Under the pieces are notes generated by a model. That model searched no databases. It had not been told where the DNA came from and worked only from the letters and a program-made list of their open reading frames with translations. From Paraphoma chrysanthemicola (taxonomy: Eukaryota > Ascomycota > Dothideomycetes > Pleosporales > Phaeosphaeriaceae): a stretch of 64,000 nucleotides of DNA. The position numbers were made by a program, and so were the translations under genes. How positions within the stretch are numbered: the stretch's first letter is position 1; every line of letters begins with the position of its first letter. The stretch covers positions 310,001 through 374,000 of the forward strand of contig JAGMWG010000019.1 in the NCBI GenBank assembly GCA_020744225.1, in the 5' to 3' direction. Shown here piece after piece: positions 43,038 to 53,777 of this stretch.

Positions 43038-45457
43038 TCATCATGACGTTCAATTGCGGGACGCCCATCATATCATGTAGTAGCTTCCCATTCGTATCGA
43101 AATAGCTCAAATCAGCAAAATGTTTCATCAACGCCTGAAGGTGCATATCATCCGGGTCGTTCTCTCTTCTCTTGATGACGCGGGTGTGAAACGGTATCTG
43201 CGAATGGAAATCGGGATTCTCGGGACATTCCACGATATGGGATGATAAGTCGTTTGGTTGTGTGTCTGTGGAGCACGAACATCCGTAAAACTTGCTTGGA
43301 GAGATTGATGTAGAGTCCTTCGGGATATGGCCGTATATCACGGAATTACCAACGTAGCTCAGCCACTCTCGAGAGATGGATAGAACGATGAAGTCACCTC
43401 GCCGTTGGTATGTTCGGCGAAACTGCTCGGCCCAGTCGTTATCAATGGTCACCGATCCTGCTATCCTGTGGTCGTTAGTCCGGATGATCAAGGAAGTCGA
43501 ATTGGGATCGATTCTTTCGTTTTGGTTTTCCGTGTAGTCCCAATCCAGCGAAAAGGACGCTCGCTGGGCGTGAACGAGGATCCGTCCCGTAGTATCGTGT
43601 GGCTCAGGAGGGATGTCTCCGAATATGTCGCTCAAATCATAGTATCTGGAAGCATCCTGCCAAAATGACGACTGTCGATCTGGCCACCTTTCCTCTAGAC
43701 GTTTGGTATACTCTTCGCTGCTACAATCGACTTGTATACAGTCAGGCACCGCTGTACGGATACAGCCGTGCAGCCACGCCAGTGCGGCGAGGGTATAGAT
43801 TTCGGCATCATCTTTCGACAGACCTGACCTGCCAGCGTGTCTAGCGTGCCGTGTTGTCACTTCAATAGGACTCCATCGGAAAGACGTTGGGCTTTGGCTT
43901 GTCTCGGACACTGGTATGACCCAGTACGCCAGTCTATAAACATGGTGTTTGCGACTTTCAAACACAATGAGGCCCTCCACCGAAGTCCAAGACCACGACG
44001 GAAAGACGTGGGGTCCTGTTGAATCTCGTTTCCTATATTTGTAATCTTTGTATCTGAATCCATAGAGCTCCCAGAGCATCGCGCTGTCAAAGTGATCCCA
44101 TGGCATGCCGAAAGAGATGCGCTCGCCGTACACGGCGGATAGGGAACCCGCCAAGGCGCGCAGGACATCGGTGGGAAATGTTAATATCCGCCGTGAGTAT
44201 ACTTCAATCATTGCGAGGCTCGAGAGATCGTTATTTCTAGAAGCGTGCGCGTTATTTGCTAGGCCTTCGGAGACTGTGAATCTGTTATAGTCATAGCCTT
44301 GTTGAAAGTGAAGTCCGTCATTGGTGAAGAATAGTAATGCGGATGATGCCATATGCTCCTGATAGCTGGCGGACGAGGTGCGAAGTCAGTGTGTGTTGCT
44401 TATGTATATCTAGTCTGTGAACTTACGTCCAGCCTCGTTGGTTCCATTTGCTTTCCTTCAAACAGGATTCGAGATCCCTGGTCCCATACACGAGTCCAAA
44501 GGTGTCACTAAGTCTAAGCGCTTTCTGCTCGACTGTTCGTGGGCGGCTGACACCAGGCAGACCGTAATCCGCGCCATCACCTGCCGCAGCAACCAGTGTT
44601 AATTTCGCTTTGGCGTAGATGACTGCCATCTGGTTGAGTTGAACAGACTTTTTCGCCCACGAATCGTCTTGTAGTATGCATAGCCGATCGACCCAGAGAT
44701 ATTTTAGACCCAATCGCTCGCACACCCTAAGAGAGTCTAGTATTGTCCGCGGTAGATCAGCACCCTGCAGGCTATCAGGTTGTTCGAGAAGATGGATGTT
44801 GGCGACTGTAGCCTGCAGTTGGCTCCCAGAGTCCGCTCCCCATACGTAGGACAGGGCCGCGTAAGTGACATCGTCTGGTAGCATCACCACATTGGCCTGA
44901 GAGACATCGATGACCCGCATATCTTCGAGCTCCTTGGTCCCAGAGAAAACGGTATCTCGATTACGCGGCGCCTCGTTGGATAACTCTTCTAGTGCCTCTT
45001 GCAGCCACGTCCACGGAATGTATTCGCTTACACGACGCCTATACTGCCCTTGCAATTCCGCAAAGAGAGGCATCGACCGATCACGTGTCTCCACGAAACA
45101 TCTACCATCGGTGTCGCGGATTCTGATCTCAACGTCCTCATCGGCCGGCACGGATGAAGTAATATATTGACACAATGCGCAATCTTGCATAGCGTTACGA
45201 TCGCGATCAAACCGTACATACAAGCCTTGCCCATCATCTGGTTGGATGCAACAAAGCAATAAATGCCGGAGACGAAGATGTTGGCATCTGTCACATAGTG
45301 CAACGAGGCTGCGCGATGTAGCTTCGGCACCTTCGTCGCATGTCTGGCAATGTCCATGGAACAGCGCATGTTTATCAGGATTTCCGAACGGGTCAAACAC
45401 CGACTGTGCTGAGCACTGGCGGCAGTCGGTGACTTCACGGCCGGTGAGAGGGTTCAT
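42916..45457 (-). CDS. HET-domain (heterokaryon incompatibility) protein with Cys-rich N-terminus
   Basis: Two exons, 45457-44427 and 44365-42916, 826 aa; 61-nt intron with donor GTAAGT that joins WNQRGWT-YQEHMASSALLFFT, a standard HET-protein landmark. An upstream TTG in frame is not used; ATG is 45457. HET domain about 199-345: YAALSYVWG at 199-207, LKYLWVDRLCILQDD at 251-265, VIYAKAKLTLVAAAGDG. Before it lie five Cys pairs: 12/15, 37/40, 55/58, 69/70, 93/96. The last pairs (CDRC, CALC) are usual in HET proteins; CRQC and CQTC near the N-terminus are less usual and may bind zinc. The large C-terminal half (about 345-826) is unassigned. HET domains are known to trigger cell death when unlike individuals fuse. 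The gene looks intact, unlike its left neighbours. Confidence 0.9.
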
Positions 45458-46137
45458 GGCTAAAATGAGATTCGATGAAAGAAGAAGCCCTTGCAATGTA
45501 ACCGAGTTGGAGTGGGGTGGTGCGCGCGCGCCAGCCCGCTTTCATACTCGCCTTCAGCGAATAGATCACTCCTACCCAGATAGGATGGATGGATGCTCTA
45601 CATCTCGGAATGCTAAGATGTTGATTCAGATCGTGTATTTTTTAGTTTTTAGTTTTTAATTTCAGTGCAGCTCAGATATATCCCACACGCAATCCGGGTA
45701 TCAATTTCACATCCATGTGATATTCTGGAGGTCCTGAGTACTTCGACAAGGCTGCCTCAGCTGCGTAAACGAGTGCGAAGGCCTTCAAGATTCTTCCATC
45801 GCGAGTTATCAGACAGTGTCTATTTGCCAGATTGCACGCCATGGAGAGGAGATTTCAGAATGCCATTGATGTGTGAACGCCGTCTATTGTGCAGCACATG
45901 TCCTACTCAGATCGTACTGTTACAAATGTATCATCGCCCGTCTACACAAAAGTAGCACAAGCGAAAACTCCCCCTGGAGATTGAACAATCACATGAAAGC
46001 GTAAAAAGGATAATCCAAGACGTCTTCTGTCGATGCCGAAAACAGCCAATGTGCAAAAGGAATAGACTTTTTTTCCCATGTGTATTACAGATTCATGGCT
46101 GTCTTGGTATCAATCATCCCCCTTCATCTTTCAACGC
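45458..46137. other. Intergenic region between HET gene start and MIR1 3' end
   Basis: 680 bp: HET promoter on the left (includes a CG-alternating tract near 45520-45530 and a T/A-rich run with repeated TTTTTAG near 45635-45660), and the MIR1 3' UTR on the right. No gene seen. This gap marks the end of the accessory island. Confidence 0.45.
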
Positions 46138-47298
46138 TTATTTAGTCTTAGCAATCTCTACACCTCCTGTCGCTCCTAGGGCCTTCTTGATGTCACCGTA
46201 GATGGCGAACTGACCGGCGGTCAGAGTACCGACCATGAAGAGACGAGCACCGATACCAGCGTAGCTGCCGCGGAGACCGAGCTCCTTGGCGATCTTGATC
46301 AAGCGGCTGGTGGTGCCCTCTCCGGGCAGGCCCTTGGTCTTGTTGATCTTGGAAAGCATGGTGTCGGCGGGCTGGGAGACGATGGCGGCGGCGAAACCGG
46401 CGATGAGACCGGAGCCGAGGTTGTAGACGGTCTGCATGCCGGAGGAGGTCGAGTTCTTGTCGACGACGCCGTAGATGGCCTCGTTGACCTTCTCGAAGAC
46501 GACGAACTTGGCCATGGTGTATGGGACCCTAAGTGTGTCAGATGCCGCGAAATGTTTCTGATGAGTTTGGGTACGTACTGCTTGAACAGGATGGGGCCGA
46601 AGCCAGAGTAGAAAGCTCCAAAACCCTCAGTCTTGAGGATCTTGCCGAAACCGCCAATCAGGCCGTTGGCGAAGGTGGGCTCAGAGACGAGACGGATACG
46701 GGTGGCCTCGAGCGGGCACAGGGCAATATCAGCGAAGAACTCGGCGGCGGCAGACGACGCGAGGTAGACAGCAGTGCGGTTGTTGGAGGCAGTCTCGTAG
46801 CCGACCAAGTTAATGGCCTGCTGCTTGAATAGCTCGTATCCTCCGAACTTGAAGGCGCCCTGGAGGAAGTAGCCGGCAGCGGTGGGACCGAAACCGGTCC
46901 AGACAGCACCAGCACCCTCATTGGCGATGACTTTCCTGAAGCCACCGATTAAGCCGGAGTTGTAGGTGACGGGGTCGAGCTGTATCCTGGTCTTGACGCT
47001 GCAAAAGATTGTTAGCTTGGCATTCTGTCGTCATCTCCAACAGCCGCTCGCGCAGCGCACAAAAGACTGCGACCAGCCATTGGCACGCGCGGAAGCCGCG
47101 AACATGCGGAGAAACATACACATCGACGGGTGTGAGGGCGCCGTGGGTGACGGAGCAGCAGACGGCACCAGCGAAAGCAAAGCGCGAGTACAGCGCAATG
47201 CCGGTTGGGGCAGTCGGGTCGACCTTGGCCGCGATGGTGGCCTTTGCGGCGTCGAGCTTCGACGAGCCGGTGCCTGTGGGAGGAGCTGAGGTGGCCAT
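46138..47298 (-). CDS. MIR1: Mitochondrial phosphate carrier (Mir1/PiC type)
   Basis: Three exons: 47298-47120, 46998-46579, 46528-46138; 329 aa. Introns are 121 and 50 nt, phase 2, with donors GTATGT and GTACGT and a GCTAACA branch in the first. The three carrier repeats show the signature Px(D/E)xx(K/R): TPVDVVKTRIQ (split by intron 1), CPLEATRIRLV and QPADTMLSKIN. Typical phosphate-carrier stretches are SGLIGGFRKVIANEGAGAVW, GPTAAGYFLQGAFKFGGYE and GIGARLFMVGTLTAGQFAIY. The protein imports phosphate with protons across the mitochondrial inner membrane for ATP synthesis. The short Ser/Thr-rich N-terminus (MATSAPPTGTGSSK) is usual. Yeast Mir1 is 311 aa. Tandem with the amylase gene, which is also leftward. 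Confidence 0.95.
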
Positions 47299-48760
47299 TT
47301 CGCTGGGAGGGGAGATGGAGCGACGAGAAGGTGAGCGGAGAGTGTGAGGAGGGATGGACGGACGGAGATAGGATGTTGATGAAGATTGAGAATCTTCAAG
47401 CCTTGGCGCTGTCCCCGGCCTTTTCCGAGTTCCCGCACTGTGCCCCAGCAACTCGCTCGCTATCCACTCAGAGCCCTTAGCGCGAGGCGTGCTCAACGCT
47501 TCTAATAATCCCTCATTCCGGATTTGCTACTTATATTGCTATTTCCCGCAGGACTTTAAGTGAGAGTAGGACGACCTTATCACACCTGCAGTGTACGACA
47601 GTACTTTCGGTAGGCTGCGGAAAAGCGTGTCGCCAAAGTCCCGGTAACAACGGCTAGGCTATACACGCGGCCAATTTCGACCAACACCAGTATGCTTTGA
47701 GTACTGCTCGATGTCCTTCAGCTCATTGTGGACCCTCTCTTCGCGTGCAACGATATCTTGAGATTACATATCGAGATGACGACAGTACCGGCGCAATTCC
47801 AGTGACGAGAGCGAAAATCCCTTTGTCTGGGGCTGTGGTCTGGACGTTTGCGACATTAAACGAGGTCTTGATTGCGGGTTCATTCGCAGGGATTCAATCT
47901 GATAGGATCGGAATCGGTCATTGGTCCACGGTCAATGAGCAGCAAGAGCTGGAGATGTGAAGCGTGTTGCCATGGGCGCCTGCCTTGGTCTCATCGCTTT
48001 CCGCTGATCTACCGCATTCATAAGACGACTATCAGGGCGTCAGTGGAATGTCTGCGAGCTCGGTATCGACACTTTTGACCTCAATTTCGATGTTCTCGGT
48101 CAGAGTAATGACTTGAGTTACCTTGGTGATGAACGAGAGTTCATTATTCATCGCTTTGAGTACGCTGCGCGGAATATGTTGTAGTTGACATGATTAGCAA
48201 AATACAATCTGGGGTGGATAACATCTAAAGAGAATATATCATTGGCGCTAGAGGACGGAGAAGGCAAAGACGATTTGCTGACTGGACGGATTGTCATGTG
48301 TAGTATTTCCATTTTAGATTGCATTGCTGTGTAGGACCAGCATCCAAGCTACATGATTCCCGTTGGAAGCTATAATGGCTGATATAGCGCATTCATCAGT
48401 GACCATAAGCCCCGTGACGAGCCATGAATCAAAGGGTATTGTGTCGTCCTTATATACTCTAATGTCCTTGAAGAGCAGTCTGGCTATCCCCATGTCTGAT
48501 CAGAGCGTTCCTCCATACAAGATGATGTATCGGGGAAGAAAAAGTGCTTACCAGATTCTGAATCGTCAGCGCACTACACCGCGAGGCTCTTCAGGAGTAT
48601 ACAAGAACAAAATTAGCCAAGGAAACAAGCAACATAGCTAAGCTACATGTAAAAGATCGCGTAACATCGGCTCGTCTTGACTCGTCTATCAGTCTAGTCT
48701 AGTCTAGTCTAATTTCCCTCATTATCTACGCATACTTTGCGCCCAAACATAACCTAGACT
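47299..48760. other. Long intergenic region upstream of MIR1
   Basis: 1462 bp: MIR1 promoter and leader on the left (C/T-rich near 47300-47400 on the minus strand) and the amylase 3' flank on the right. Several ORFs of 60-90 codons (for example 48363-48641, starting at TTG) have no family look. I see no gene. Confidence 0.4.
48691..48710. repeat. (AGTCT)4 short tandem repeat
   Basis: Four perfect copies of AGTCT just beyond the 3' end of the amylase gene. No function suggested. Confidence 0.9.
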
Positions 48761-50394
48761 CTAAGCCTTGCTGTAAATATCCGCATCGAAATTCGTCGGG
48801 AATTTGTCTCGACCCTCCGCATCAGCCTTGACCCACACTCCAACACTTGTGCCGGGACACTTGAACAGTCCATAGCCCTCCTCATCAATCTCGACTTCAC
48901 CCTCCTCCCAGCCCAACACATCCGTCCACTTCTCGCCTGTATGCTCTTTTCCGACCGCCATACGGATCTCCCCAGGTCCCGCGTTGCTCATCACGCATGC
49001 AAGACCAGCAGGCCGATCCCAGGTACCGCGGCGCACGAAGCCGATGCAGTTGGGATTGTCCCAGTAATCTTCCTGGTCGCCGTAGGCGAAGAGTTTGCGA
49101 GCTAAGACGAGATCGGCGAGTTTACCGCCGCAAGATGGGGGTTCTTCGTGCGGTTTGTAGAGGCCGTACAAGTCACCGTAGAAGGGGCATGGGTAGCCCT
49201 GCTTTCGTAGGAGAATTAAGCTGTAAGCGAGGGGCTTGAAGAAGCCTTCGATCTTGGTGGCCATTGTTTGGCCGGGCTGGGTGTCGTGGTTAGTCACCAC
49301 TGTGACGGCTGCGACAGGTTGTTGTTGGACAAGCGATCCGTCAAAGACGGTGCGGAGGTCGGCTTCCTCGGTGGTGGAGAGGGAGGCGAAGTTGTTTAGG
49401 AGGGGAGCGTCGTAGAGGGAGAATTTGTGGTCGAGCTTTTCGAGCCAGTCGGACATTGTTTGCACGTCGCCGGTCCAGAACTCGCTGAAATATATAATTA
49501 GCTTGGGATGCTGAGGTTGCAAGAGGATACTCACCCGACCATGAAAACGTCGTTACCGCATTGTTCGCGCAGGTTGTCGATCCACTCATTTGTGAAGCGC
49601 TCGCTGAAATGCTGCACGGCATCGAGACGGAAACCCTTGAGCCCAAGCTCTTTGGTGATCCACACACCCCAGTTCTTGACGTCGGCCTGGACTTCAGGGT
49701 GGCTGTAGTCGATATCGGCAAACATCATGTAATCTGCGTTGCCGCCTTCGTCATCCACCGATGAGCTCCAGCCCTTGTTTTCGCCGAGAATTTTGAAGAT
49801 ACCCTTCCTCTCGTTGCCTTGATCCCAATCTGTTCCGCTGAAGTGCTCCCAGTGATACTTCATTGACGAGTACTTGTCTCCTCGACCGGGGAAGTCGAAT
49901 CCTAGCCACGCCTCGATCTCATATGCATCTGAGATTTCCTTTGTGCGGTCTTCCTGGTCGACTTCAATAACACGGCACTTTTCAGTTTGGTCGGCGCCGG
50001 CTTTGTGGTTAAGCACAGCATCCCAGTATAAGCCGACTCCATGCTCTTTTGCTACTTTCGTCAATTCCACGAGATCCTCTTTAGGGCCCCATTTGGTTGA
50101 TCGTCCGCCTTTTTGGTCAAATTCACCCAAATCGTAAAGATCATATATGTCGAAGCCGACACCTTCGGGGTTTGCGGCTTTGCAGCCTGGGGGAAGCCAG
50201 ATGTTGTTAAAGCCAAGGGCTTTCAGTTTGGGCACCTCAGCGGCTAGTCGCTTGTAGTGCTTGTTGTCGGATGGAACATTCCATTCGTAGCCCTGTAGAA
50301 GGGTATTGTTCTCTGGCGTGGGTTTCCTGTCTGCGAGCAAGCATCAGCGCAGTCGCTGGAGGCGTTTTGGAATGCATATACCTTCTTCGCTCAT
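48761..50394 (-). CDS. Intracellular GH13 alpha-amylase
   Basis: Three exons: 50394-50382 (13 nt), 50330-49535, 49484-48761; 510 aa. The short first exon (MSEE) is supported by donor GTATAT, acceptor CTCGCAG and correct phase. No signal peptide, so probably cytosolic. GH13 landmarks: YWDAVLNHKAGAD, catalytic nucleophile in GFRLDAVQHF (Asp241), acid/base in FMVGEFW (Glu271, at the intron 2 junction), and VVTNHDTQ (Asp337). ADQTEKCRVIEVDQEDR and WLGFDFPGRGDKYSSMKYHW resemble liquefying bacterial amylases (GH13 subfamily 5), as do the fungal intracellular amylases AmyD/Amy1, which are linked to cell-wall alpha-glucan synthesis rather than starch feeding. That role is inferred from family knowledge. 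The sequence contains no starch-binding module. Divergent from the OGFr-domain gene. Confidence 0.92.
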
Positions 50395-51178
50395 CGTGAT
50401 CTTTTGTGGGGAGCAAGATCAAGATCGAAATTTGGTAGCGAAGGGGAAGTCGTGCAGAGACTTTTAATAAGTTTTCAGAGAATTGTAAGAGCGCGGGAGA
50501 CTAATTGTGTTGGCTGTCGATTCAATATTTATGTCACATTGTCGCGTTGGTAGCGTGGAAAGACTCTGGCGGCTCGTAAGCCCGAGCAGGTTTATCCTAC
50601 TCTTTTCCCTGCAACCCTATCGAGTACCAAGATAGGAGCGCGGGTTTTGGTGGGTTCTAACGGTCTGGACATGGGTGAACCGAGCCACGCTCAACAACTT
50701 TATGCGCCTTTGACGTCATCTAGCGCTGGTAGGAGTCGACAGCGGGTTTCCGAAGCCGACCGCGTGCTGGGTTAGCCTGAGTTCCAAGTATTTCGACACG
50801 TGGTAAAAGCGTGTCAGAAAAAGCATCGAGCACAGTGCAAGGCCTAGACCGATGTGCATTTGGATGTAGAAGTCGTGAGTTACGCTAGTCTCAAACAAGG
50901 ATAGTCGCGTCAACTCGTCACTCGTACCGCAACTACCTTTGAACACGCTACAAACTCGGATCTCAAACTTACCCTCTGTGCTTTCACCGAGTAACTCCCA
51001 AATAAAGCACAGCCAGCGGCAGCGTTCACAACGGCTTGCGTGGTTCGTGCGGCGACATTGGTGCCTAGCGACCCAGCGTCATTTACCACCGCTTTCGCCT
51101 AATATGCTCACTTACAACTGGTGAATAGAAAGGTCCACCACTGAACTATCTCAACCACACAGCTTGACTGACGCACTC
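50395..51178. promoter_or_regulatory. Divergent promoter region, amylase / OGFr-domain gene
   Basis: 784 bp between divergent starts. Nothing beyond ordinary composition is seen: no clear TATA box, repeat or gene. A C/A-rich leader precedes the OGFr ATG. Confidence 0.4.
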
Positions 51179-52354
51179 ATGGACAGATCTCGCGGCGGAG
51201 AAGAGCAGGATAATCTGCGCACAGCACGTGCCAATTACTTCAACCTACAAAAGCGCAAGGCCTCTTCCACCCAGACCACTCAACCGGAAAGCGCAACTTC
51301 AATTACGACATCCGCTTCAAACACATCGCCCGAGACAATGGCTTCATCAAAACGCTTCAAGTTCCCAGGTATGACCTCAACCAAACCAACCCCTACGGCC
51401 TCGAAAACTCCATTCATCGTCCGCTTCTACGATGCAAACATCAAGGCCCGAGATGCCCATGGTCGCACACAAGAAGACATCCTCAACTGGCCCGACAGCA
51501 AGCTTGAGAGCTGCCACAACTACATCCAAATGTTGTTTCCGGTACCTGAGGGCTCAGCGTTCAACTGGGAAGCACCCATCATCGATCGCGAGGTCATGGA
51601 GACTTTCCGGGCTCGAAGCAAGCTACGTTCCCAGTTAAGACGTAGCTTTGAGCGCATGCTGAGCTTTTACGGGTTCGAGATCACGGTTGAGGCTGAGCAG
51701 ACGGAAATGGAAGGAGAGGATGAGCCCAAGTCGCCGGCGCAGGACTCCACCGCAGCTGACCAGGTCGAGCTTGAGAATCCTACTGGTGCTAAGCTGAAGG
51801 AGACTTCTACGGATGTCCCTAAGGAGTCAAAAGTGGACTCGGTCTCAAGCAATTCCAAATCCAAAGCCACCAAGGAAGACGGCACCACGACCTCTTCCCC
51901 ATCCTCAACACACTTGAAATCCTCATCTCCTCCCGCTACCACATCTATTTCAGCTCTGTACACATATCGCATCGTCCGCGCATCGAATTGGCGCACAAAC
52001 TTCCGCAACTGGGTCGTCCGCTTCGACCACAATCACTTGCGCATCACCCGCATCCTGCGCTGTCTTCGCATCCTCGGGTTGCAGAAAGAGTGTGAAGCGT
52101 TCTTTGAAGCTCTCCAGACTGTCTTTGAGGATCCGGCGTTCAACATTAGCGAGCGCTCGATGATGTACTGGAGACGTGCGGTGACTCGTCCGTTGTATAT
52201 CGCGCCGGATGATGATCGGATTGAGTGGTTGAAGGAATGGGAGAAGGAGCTTGAGGCAAAGAAGGCGAAGGAGGCCGAACAGCAGGAGACTCCTGATGGC
52301 GACGCTGAGGGCACGGAGAAGGTGAAGGAGAAGGCAGATAATGAGTTCGAATAA
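51179..52354 (+). CDS. OGFr-domain protein
   Basis: Single exon, 391 aa from ATG 51179. Residues about 75-165 carry the opioid growth factor receptor (OGFr) conserved region: FIVRFYDANIKARDAHGRTQ, DILNWPDSKLESCHNYIQML, FPVPEGSAFNWEAPIID. A low-complexity Ser/Thr/Lys/Glu linker (about 180-265) separates this from a second ordered part, WRTNFRNWVVRFDHNHLRIT, RILRCLRILGLQKECEAFFE, completing the OGFr fold. The C-terminus is a Lys/Glu-rich helix (WLKEWEKELEAKKAKEAEQQ). The human namesake binds met-enkephalin; the fungal proteins have no known ligand and the name reflects fold only. No signal peptide or membrane helix, with a possible nuclear site given the charged tail. The Ser-rich insertion inside the domain is a fungal feature. 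Confidence 0.85.
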   Translation: MDRSRGGEEQDNLRTARANYFNLQKRKASSTQTTQPESATSITTSASNTSPETMASSKRFKFPGMTSTKPTPTASKTPFIVRFYDANIKARDAHGRTQEDILNWPDSKLESCHNYIQMLFPVPEGSAFNWEAPIIDREVMETFRARSKLRSQLRRSFERMLSFYGFEITVEAEQTEMEGEDEPKSPAQDSTAADQVELENPTGAKLKETSTDVPKESKVDSVSSNSKSKATKEDGTTTSSPSSTHLKSSSPPATTSISALYTYRIVRASNWRTNFRNWVVRFDHNHLRITRILRCLRILGLQKECEAFFEALQTVFEDPAFNISERSMMYWRRAVTRPLYIAPDDDRIEWLKEWEKELEAKKAKEAEQQETPDGDAEGTEKVKEKADNEFE

Positions 52355-52648
52355 GTCTGAGGGTCTCGACGTTCCATTGATGATCTGAACAAAATGGGCA
52401 GTGAATCAGATGACGATGTCGCTGCCATGCGCGCTAAACTTCAGTGTCATCACATACGGCTGGTGAACTTTAGGCTCATCAAGATAGAACGATAATCACG
52501 TCCAATTTTCCCGACCCGTTCTTCTTAATGTTTGATGTTCAATTGCATTGACAACAAGAGCCATGCCCTGTGTCCGTGGTTCCTTGACGTTGTTATCCTA
52601 TATACACTCAACCCCACTGCTTCGCTCCTTTCTCTAGTTGCCGAGACT

Positions 52649-53128
52649 TTAAAACTCCGAGACCAAATCCCCCCTCCTCTTTCCGCGCATGTCCCACTTG
52701 CCCTGCATCACATTAGCCCGCATTCTCAACTCCACTCCACTGCCCCCCGCTCGCTTTGCAGCCACACTCACATCAGTCATGTATCCCGCCGTGCCCAACA
52801 TCGCCGGGACGAGCATTACGTATGCGAACGAGATCCACGCCGTTCGTCGTGTCCAGCGGAAGTACTTGTGGCGGTTGGTTGTCATGCCTGTTCGTGCGCG
52901 TTAGCGCCTTATGTCCAGTTCTACCATCTTTCCCCTCTCTCCCAATTCCAGTCTTAACATTCACCGAGGTGTGCGGTACGAGGAGAGGCTTCGCGCGGCG
53001 GGTGGGAGAACGTACTGGCCCATTTTATGATGGCGGGATCCGGGCGGAGCACTGCGAAGGATTAGCCATTGCGCGTGGACGGCATGGAAACGGGGACGGA
53101 GCGTACGGCCATTGTCGTGACCTGCCAT
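52649..53128 (-). CDS. Small complex I accessory subunit, NDUFB4/B15-like, four exons
   Basis: Exons: 53128-53107, 53051-53016, 52887-52772, 52702-52649; 75 aa. Introns are 55, 128 and 69 nt. The spliced protein begins MAGHDNGLLRPDPAIIKWAS, continues TNRHKYFRWTRRTAWISFAY with one membrane helix (AWISFAYVMLVPAMLGTAGY) and ends MTDGKWDMRGKRRGDLVSEF. The final KWDxRGKRRGD box is what I recognise from fungal NADH:ubiquinone oxidoreductase B15-type subunits. The last intron (52771-52703, donor GTGAGT, branch GCTAATG, acceptor ATGCAG) is a multiple of three with no stop, so an unspliced read-through adds 23 residues between MTD and GKWD. It would sit in the mitochondrial inner membrane. Exon 1 and its GTACGC donor are the least certain part. 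Divergent from the GST gene. Confidence 0.76.
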
Positions 53129-53777
53129 CTTGGAGGTAGTATGAGTGTAGTCGGGGCCGTGGAGGCGTGTGGTATGGGTGGGGAGTCGGGTGAGGTTGTG
53201 AATGCGTTGTGGTGATGTCGGCGCCGGTGGAGCTCGGAGCGGGCAGGGGTGCGCCTTGGCACTTTTGAAAGCTACTTACAACGCCTACATCCAACCACGG
53301 CGACGACTATTTCCCTTAGGGCACTACATGCGTGTAGATACTAGTGTATGTCAAGTTAGCACCTGGCATCATATTGCCATTACAATCTAACACTTCGTTC
53401 TATCGTCGATTGTGCTATTGTGTTGCGACATCTACACTTGTGAGACATTCTGCCGGTTGTACTTCGCTGTTGGAGAGCGTGTCGGGAAATGCAGGCCACG
53501 ATGAGCAATTTCCCGCAGAAACCTTTCTCAAAGAGCCCTGGAATCTCGTTGTTTTGATCAGTGAAGGCACGCATGTCAGAGAACCGGATGCGGTCGCTGC
53601 CGACACTAACACTGAGTCTCCCCGACCGGCGACCCGTTGACCGACAATTAAGCTTGTGACGACGACAATAAAGGCCAACCTCGGTCCTTTTTCTTCTGCT
53701 TTTGCAAATTTCGATCACTCATCACTCGTCTGAGTCAGGAACTTTGCATTACACACCCTACAAATCAACATCTGATA
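53129..53777. promoter_or_regulatory. Divergent promoter region, NDUFB4-like / GST gene
   Basis: 649 bp between divergent starts. The left part is G-rich on the + strand (C-rich leader of the leftward gene). No distinct motif or gene found. Confidence 0.4.

Noticed and set aside
24842..45457. Secondary-metabolite cluster
   Set aside because: A Zn2Cys6 regulator is present but there is no PKS, NRPS, terpene cyclase, P450 or tailoring enzyme around it.
42916..45457. Frameshifted HET gene
   Set aside because: The two frames join through a good 61-nt intron at the standard RGWT-YQEH position, so the gene is intact.
48363..48641. 92-codon + strand ORF between MIR1 and the amylase gene
   Set aside because: Starts at TTG, no ATG with good context, no family likeness.
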